Positions 40,309-43,794 of a DNA stretch of 43,794 nucleotides are shown piece after piece. Under the pieces are notes generated by a model. The model made no database searches, was not told the DNA's origin, and saw only the letters and a list, made by a program, of their open reading frames with translations. The stretch comes from an uncultured Candidatus Saccharibacteria bacterium. Its GTDB lineage: Bacteria; Patescibacteria; Saccharimonadia; Saccharimonadales; UBA4665. The stretch is taken from positions 1 through 43,794 of the forward strand of contig CAMLRZ010000010.1 in NCBI GenBank assembly GCA_946482575.1, in the 5' to 3' direction. The position numbers were made by a program, and so were the translations under genes. The stretch's first letter is position 1, and each line of letters opens with the position of its first letter.

Positions 40309-40335
40309 AACAGCCCCGTTATGGAGCTGTTTTTT
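40309..40335 (+). terminator. Intrinsic terminator of gene C
   Basis: AACAGC(C)CC with GG(A)GCTGTT around GTTAT, then a T-run. It ends just before the convergent pth stop and may also serve pth. Confidence 0.85.
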
Positions 40336-40336
40336 G

Positions 40337-40975
40337 TTACACAATAAACGTGCGGGTTTCGGCCAATAGTTGACCCCCAAACACGTACTCACTTAAGATG
40401 GCCGAACTTTCTTTAAAAAGATTGGGCAGCTGCGCTTCTTGCTCTTTGCTAAAACGTGCCAGCACAAAGTCGGCACTGTCTTGCGCGGCGTGCACCTTGG
40501 GTCCAATGCCGATGCGTACTCGGCCATACTCTTCGCCCATGTGTTGGGTGACGGATTTAATGCCGTTGTGCCCAGCTGCCGAGCCGCCCATACGAGTGCG
40601 GATTTGGCCAAAAGGAATGTCCAGTTCGTCGTGCACAACGACGATTTTGCCCGGGTCTACTTTGTAGAACGCTGCGGTTGCCTGCACGGCTTCGCCGCTC
40701 AAATTCATCAAGGTAGTGGGTTTGATCAGGATAACTCGCGTGTCGCCAACGGTATGGCTGGCCAGATGACATTTAAGATCCTTCTTTTCTATCCAGGCAG
40801 GAAAATCGTTGACACGGGCAAAATCGTCTACGGCAGCAAAGCCGATGTTGTGCCGAGTGCCATCGTACTGTTTGCCGATGTTGCCCAGGCCCACGATTAA
40901 GACGGTTTTATTTTGTCCGAGGGTATAAAATTGAATGCTATCGCCCAATTGCGGTCGTTTTTGGAATAATGCCAT
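40337..40975 (-). CDS. pth: Peptidyl-tRNA hydrolase
   Basis: Pth recycles tRNA by cleaving peptidyl-tRNA. The 212-residue protein has IVGLGNIGKQYDGTRHNIGF with Asn32 and catalytic His42, KPTTLMNLSGEAV, VVHDELDIPFGQIR and GGSAAGHNGIKS. There is an extra N-terminal segment of about 24 residues (MALFQKRPQLGDSIQFYTLG and a little more) compared with typical Pth. ATG 40975 is 6 nt after an extended -10 box. Confidence 0.95.
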   Translation of the reverse strand: MALFQKRPQLGDSIQFYTLGQNKTVLIVGLGNIGKQYDGTRHNIGFAAVDDFARVNDFPAWIEKKDLKCHLASHTVGDTRVILIKPTTLMNLSGEAVQATAAFYKVDPGKIVVVHDELDIPFGQIRTRMGGSAAGHNGIKSVTQHMGEEYGRVRIGIGPKVHAAQDSADFVLARFSKEQEAQLPNLFKESSAILSEYVFGGQLLAETRTFIV

Positions 40976-40981
40976 AGGCCT

Positions 40982-40987
40982 ACTATA
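40982..40987 (-). promoter_or_regulatory. Extended -10 box of pth
   Basis: On the minus strand TGG-TATAGT ending 6 nt before the ATG at 40975; no Shine-Dalgarno sequence. Confidence 0.55.
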
Positions 40988-41035
40988 CCACTGTTGCCAG
41001 AGCGGTGAGTAATTGATTTTTACGCAATTTTAGTG

Positions 41036-41041
41036 TATAAA
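41036..41041 (+). promoter_or_regulatory. -10 box of GC-rich gene D
   Basis: TATAAA, followed in the leader by a GTTAC-TCC-GTAAC hairpin (41066-41078). Leader about 70-75 nt. Confidence 0.45.
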
Positions 41042-41120
41042 AGTGAAAATGCACTGCATTTGCAGGTTACTCCGTAACTGCCCGCTTGGGTATGCTGTCC
41101 TTCGCACAGAAAGTCTTGCT

Positions 41121-41807
41121 ATGCACGACGACGGTTTCAACGCGCCGCGCTCATCGCGCAAATCGCGGCGGCTGCGGATGGCCCTTGTGGGCTTCGTGGT
41201 CATGCTGCTTGCCGCACTGAGCACGCTGGCGGGTACAGGACACCTTTCCTTCTCCGGTGCCGCCAGGGACGATGTTGCGCAGTCTGCGTCGCCCACGCCT
41301 TCACCGCAGCCCACCATCACGATCCCCAATGACGCCACGGCCCTGCTCAGCGAGAACGAGGCACGCACCATCGCCGGTGTGGCCAAGCTCCACTGGGTCA
41401 GCAGCGGCGGTATCGAGGACCGTACCGGCAGGCTGAGCAGCGACACACGCTACGCCAACTTCAACTACGCCTACCCGGACCGCTCCCTGCGGTACGTCGA
41501 GGTTGCCATCTTCCGTGGCACCGACGAGTACGTCAACATGCGCAACCAATCCTTCGACGCCAACGTGGGTGAGCTCGACTGGTTCTACGTGAACTCCAGC
41601 GACCACCCGGAGGTGAGCGGTGCCCGTGACCCCTTTGTGTCTTACCGCTACACCCAAGAGGGATCGGTGGTCAGGATGCTGGGGTTCCGGTATCAGGACA
41701 CGAGCCTGAGGATCGAGGTCTGCAACCTGCCGACCGCTGATCTGTACAAGGCTGCCCAGCTGGTCATCGGCAAGCTGAACAACATGTACAAGGTGCTCTC
41801 TGTGTGA
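41121..41807 (+). CDS. GC-rich membrane-anchored exported protein D
   Basis: A 228-residue protein from ATG 41121: a basic head (SSRKSRRLR), one hydrophobic helix (about 19-38), a Ser/Pro/Thr linker (about 54-68) and an external domain beginning LLSENEARTIAGVAKLHW. That start resembles the EAARITG-SLRW segment of protein B, so B and D may be distant paralogues. Strong C/G-ending codon use. It is followed by a long hairpin and a terminator shared with der. Confidence 0.7.
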   Translation: MHDDGFNAPRSSRKSRRLRMALVGFVVMLLAALSTLAGTGHLSFSGAARDDVAQSASPTPSPQPTITIPNDATALLSENEARTIAGVAKLHWVSSGGIEDRTGRLSSDTRYANFNYAYPDRSLRYVEVAIFRGTDEYVNMRNQSFDANVGELDWFYVNSSDHPEVSGARDPFVSYRYTQEGSVVRMLGFRYQDTSLRIEVCNLPTADLYKAAQLVIGKLNNMYKVLSV

Positions 41808-41844
41808 GGGGCTCGCAGCCGCGTCGTCACCTGACGTCTGGCTG

Positions 41845-41893
41845 GGGAGCAAGCGATTTTGTGGTACCTACCACTTTTGCCTCGCTTGCTCCC
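41845..41893. repeat. Long hairpin after GC-rich gene D
   Basis: Perfect 12-bp arms GGGAGCAAGCGA (41845-41856) and TCGCTTGCTCCC (41882-41893), enclosing GTGGT/ACCAC (41861-41874). Confidence 0.8.
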
Positions 41894-41912
41894 GCCCTCC
41901 TCATGAATAAAA

Positions 41913-41938
41913 CCCGGCTGTGAACGCCGGGCTTTTTT
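41913..41938. terminator. Bidirectional terminator between gene D and der
   Basis: CCCGGC (41913-41918) with GCCGGG (41926-41931), T-run after on the plus strand and an A-run before it, so it can serve both gene D and der. Confidence 0.88.
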
Positions 41939-41943
41939 GTGAC

Positions 41944-43392
41944 TTATTTTTTAGGAGAACCTTTGGCTTTGCGAGCTCGTTTGTTCTCGAGTGCGCGCTG
42001 TACCATTTCCATACTTTTGCGCGGTTTGTTCTTGCGCGGCGCCAGCGTTGGGCTGTTGCCGTGTTTGTGGGTTTCGTGCTTTTCGATAAACCATAGCTGT
42101 ACTGGCGTGCCCTCGTAGCCGAAGCGTTCTCGCATGTTGCGCTCTAGGTAACGGCGGTAGCTCCAGTGTACATATTTGGTGTGTGAGCCAAAAATCTTGA
42201 ACGCCGGAATCGGGTTGTCGTCTTCTTGGGTCATGTAGTTGAGCTTTGGTGTGCGGTTTTTAAGACCTGCAGGTGGGTGTTTGTCGACCATTTCGCGGAG
42301 CCAGCGGTTGAGCTCAGATGTTGGGATACGCTTGGCACGTTGTTTGTCGATATCCAAAGCGAGGTCAAACAGTTTAGACACGTTTTGACCGGTAATAGCA
42401 CTGGTGAATACCAATGATGCCCATGGCACAAAGTTGTAGGTGTGAGCAATTTGAGGCGCTAGCGCATCGCGGGTGAAGGCGTCTTTTTCTTCGGCGACAT
42501 CCCACTTGCTGACTACCAGAACCAGCCCCTTGCCAGCTTCTTTGATCATACCGGCAATTTTTTGGTCGAGCTGCACGTTTAGTTCGTTAACGTCCATGAG
42601 CAAGAAACAAACATCTGCCTGCTCAATAGCTGCCAGTGATCGAATAACGCTAAAGTGTTCAATGCCGCGTTCAATTTTGCCCGAGCGGCGAATACCGGCG
42701 GTGTCCATAATCTCGATTTCACGTCCCTCAAACTTGACGGTCGTGCGGTTAATGTCGCGTGTGGTGCCAGCGCGGTCGGCCACAATGGCCTGCTGCTTTT
42801 TGGCTAAGGTGTTAAATAGCTGCGATTTACCCACGTTAGGGCGGCCTAGGAGTGCAATGCGCAAGCGATTATCATCTTCTTGCAATGTAGCTTTAGGAAT
42901 ATGAGCGATCAGCTCGTCTAGCAGGTCGCCAATGCCCTGGCTATGGGTGGTGCTGGTGTGAATGATCGGCTTAATGCCTAGTCGCTGAAAGCCACTGAGG
43001 TCGGCCTTGCGTGCGGTGTCGATTTTGTTGATCACCAAAAAGACCGGCTTCTTGCTTTTGAGTGCCATTTTGGCAACGCGGCGGTCCTCTTCGGTAACTG
43101 GCACGTTTGCTTCTACGACAACCCAAATAACATCGGCGCTGTCCGCCGCCTGCTGAATTTGCTCCTGAATGGTAAACTCAAAATCGTCTTCGGCATCTTT
43201 CATACCAGCGGTGTCAACCATCCAAAAGTCCTGGTCGTTCCAATGGCCCTTGGCCATGATGCTGTCACGAGTAGTACCAGCTTCGCGTGCCACAATGGCT
43301 TCGCGGCGCTTCAGGATGGCGTTAAACAAGCTGGACTTGCCAACGTTTGCGCGGCCGACGATGGCCACAATAGGTAATTTTTTGCTGCTCAT
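41944..43392 (-). CDS. der: Ribosome biogenesis GTPase Der (EngA)
   Basis: Der has two tandem GTPase domains and a KH-like domain and is needed for 50S assembly. Both G1 motifs are seen: GRANVGKS (13-20) and GRPNVGKS (near 188). G4 motifs are NKID and SKWD, and the C-terminal KH-like domain ends in a basic tail. The 482-residue length is normal with a longer basic end (KNKPRKS onwards). ATG 43392 lies 8 nt after TATAAT. Confidence 0.96.
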   Translation of the reverse strand: MSSKKLPIVAIVGRANVGKSSLFNAILKRREAIVAREAGTTRDSIMAKGHWNDQDFWMVDTAGMKDAEDDFEFTIQEQIQQAADSADVIWVVVEANVPVTEEDRRVAKMALKSKKPVFLVINKIDTARKADLSGFQRLGIKPIIHTSTTHSQGIGDLLDELIAHIPKATLQEDDNRLRIALLGRPNVGKSQLFNTLAKKQQAIVADRAGTTRDINRTTVKFEGREIEIMDTAGIRRSGKIERGIEHFSVIRSLAAIEQADVCFLLMDVNELNVQLDQKIAGMIKEAGKGLVLVVSKWDVAEEKDAFTRDALAPQIAHTYNFVPWASLVFTSAITGQNVSKLFDLALDIDKQRAKRIPTSELNRWLREMVDKHPPAGLKNRTPKLNYMTQEDDNPIPAFKIFGSHTKYVHWSYRRYLERNMRERFGYEGTPVQLWFIEKHETHKHGNSPTLAPRKNKPRKSMEMVQRALENKRARKAKGSPKK

Positions 43393-43400
43393 TAGGCTCC

Positions 43401-43406
43401 ATTATA
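43401..43406 (-). promoter_or_regulatory. Extended -10 box, predicted leaderless start of der
   Basis: On the minus strand TGA-TATAAT with 8 nt to the ATG at 43392; no Shine-Dalgarno sequence. Confidence 0.65.
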
Positions 43407-43449
43407 TCAGATAGAGGCCCATTGACGAAATTATAATTTGATGACCAAA

Positions 43450-43794
43450 CTATTGTACTGCAATGTACGCGCCGCGAGCCACGTCGCCAATATGGTACGG
43501 ACCAAATTGTGTGCGATGGAGTGCGGTTACGGTGTATCCCAATGCCGCAAAGGTGCGACGAATCTGGCGATTTCGGCCTTCGTGCATGGTTACGATCCAA
43601 TGAAGGTCGTCGCCCTCGTGAACACGATCAATTGCAAAGGTGCTGACGCCGTCGTCTAGTTGGATACCCATGTCGGCAATCATCTGACGGTGGAGCGGCG
43701 CCAGCGCTGCGCCGAGTGTTACTTCATAAATTTTAGTCTTTTGGCGACTGGGGTGTGTGAGTTCGTTGGCAAGGGCTCCATCGGTGGTCAGCAA
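43450..43794 (-). CDS. RsuA/RluB-family pseudouridine synthase, C-terminal part (truncated by window)
   Basis: The frame is open to the last base, so the N-terminal S4 domain and the catalytic Asp region lie outside. The part seen begins LLTTDGALANELTHPS, a family signature that follows the catalytic RLDxxTxG motif, and includes KIYEV and HEGRNRQIRRTFAALG, which are typical of RsuA/RluB/RluE/RluF. The rRNA target cannot be decided from this fragment. Confidence 0.9.
   Translation of the reverse strand: MLTTDGALANELTHPSRQKTKIYEVTLGAALAPLHRQMIADMGIQLDDGVSTFAIDRVHEGDDLHWIVTMHEGRNRQIRRTFAALGYTVTALHRTQFGPYHIGDVARGAYIAVQ

Overview
The window looks like a chromosomal segment of a Patescibacteria (CPR) bacterium, most likely a Candidatus Saccharibacteria (TM7) relative. 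This is inferred from overall character: tightly packed small genes, no biosynthesis genes apart from pyrG, a reduced division/cell-wall cluster without Mur ligases, an alpha2-type GlyRS, many short conserved hypotheticals, and UGA used as a stop (which argues against the Gracilibacteria/Absconditabacteria code). I see no rRNA, tRNA, CRISPR array, insertion sequence or prophage.

Layout. 1-8.4 kb: 3' end of pyrG, a receiver-only response regulator, rpmA (minus), a THUMP/TRM11-like methyltransferase (minus), a flippase-like membrane protein, xseA-xseB, a membrane-anchored methyltransferase, an anchored hypothetical, then a degenerate histidine kinase and degenerate receiver overlapping recO. 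8.4-19.8 kb: glyS and a run of small enzymes (HIT hydrolase, DUF1761, PNPOx-like, AlkD-like, FMN reductase, RNase H), an orphan KwaB/DUF4868-like protein, a PIF1-like helicase, a CarS-like CDP-alcohol enzyme, an unknown gene and radC. 19.8-28.8 kb: a compact dcw cluster, mraZ-rsmH-ftsL-ftsI-mraY-ftsW-murG-ftsQ, with two pairs of MraZ boxes before mraZ. 28.8-30.4 kb: an ~830 bp AT-rich non-coding stretch and a PIN-domain toxin-antitoxin pair. 30.5-43.8 kb: a sigma-region-4/HARE-HTH regulator, topA, dprA, a probable ~385 nt structured RNA, a large unknown protein, pth, der and the end of an RsuA-type pseudouridine synthase.

Four genes between 34.3 and 41.8 kb stand out. They are clearly richer in G+C, with C/G-ending codons. 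Three encode anchored or lipoprotein-type exported proteins. Each has its own AT-rich promoter, a 70-110 nt leader beginning with a small hairpin, and a long hairpin after the stop codon. They resemble actinobacterial genes placed in a native expression setting, which fits an epibiont living on Actinobacteria, but the donor is inference.

Expression signals are also unusual. At least eleven genes have an extended -10 box (TGnTATAnT type) ending only 6-10 nt before the ATG and no Shine-Dalgarno sequence, which predicts leaderless mRNAs. Genes inside operons, by contrast, have good Shine-Dalgarno sites (murG, the FMN reductase, the antitoxin).
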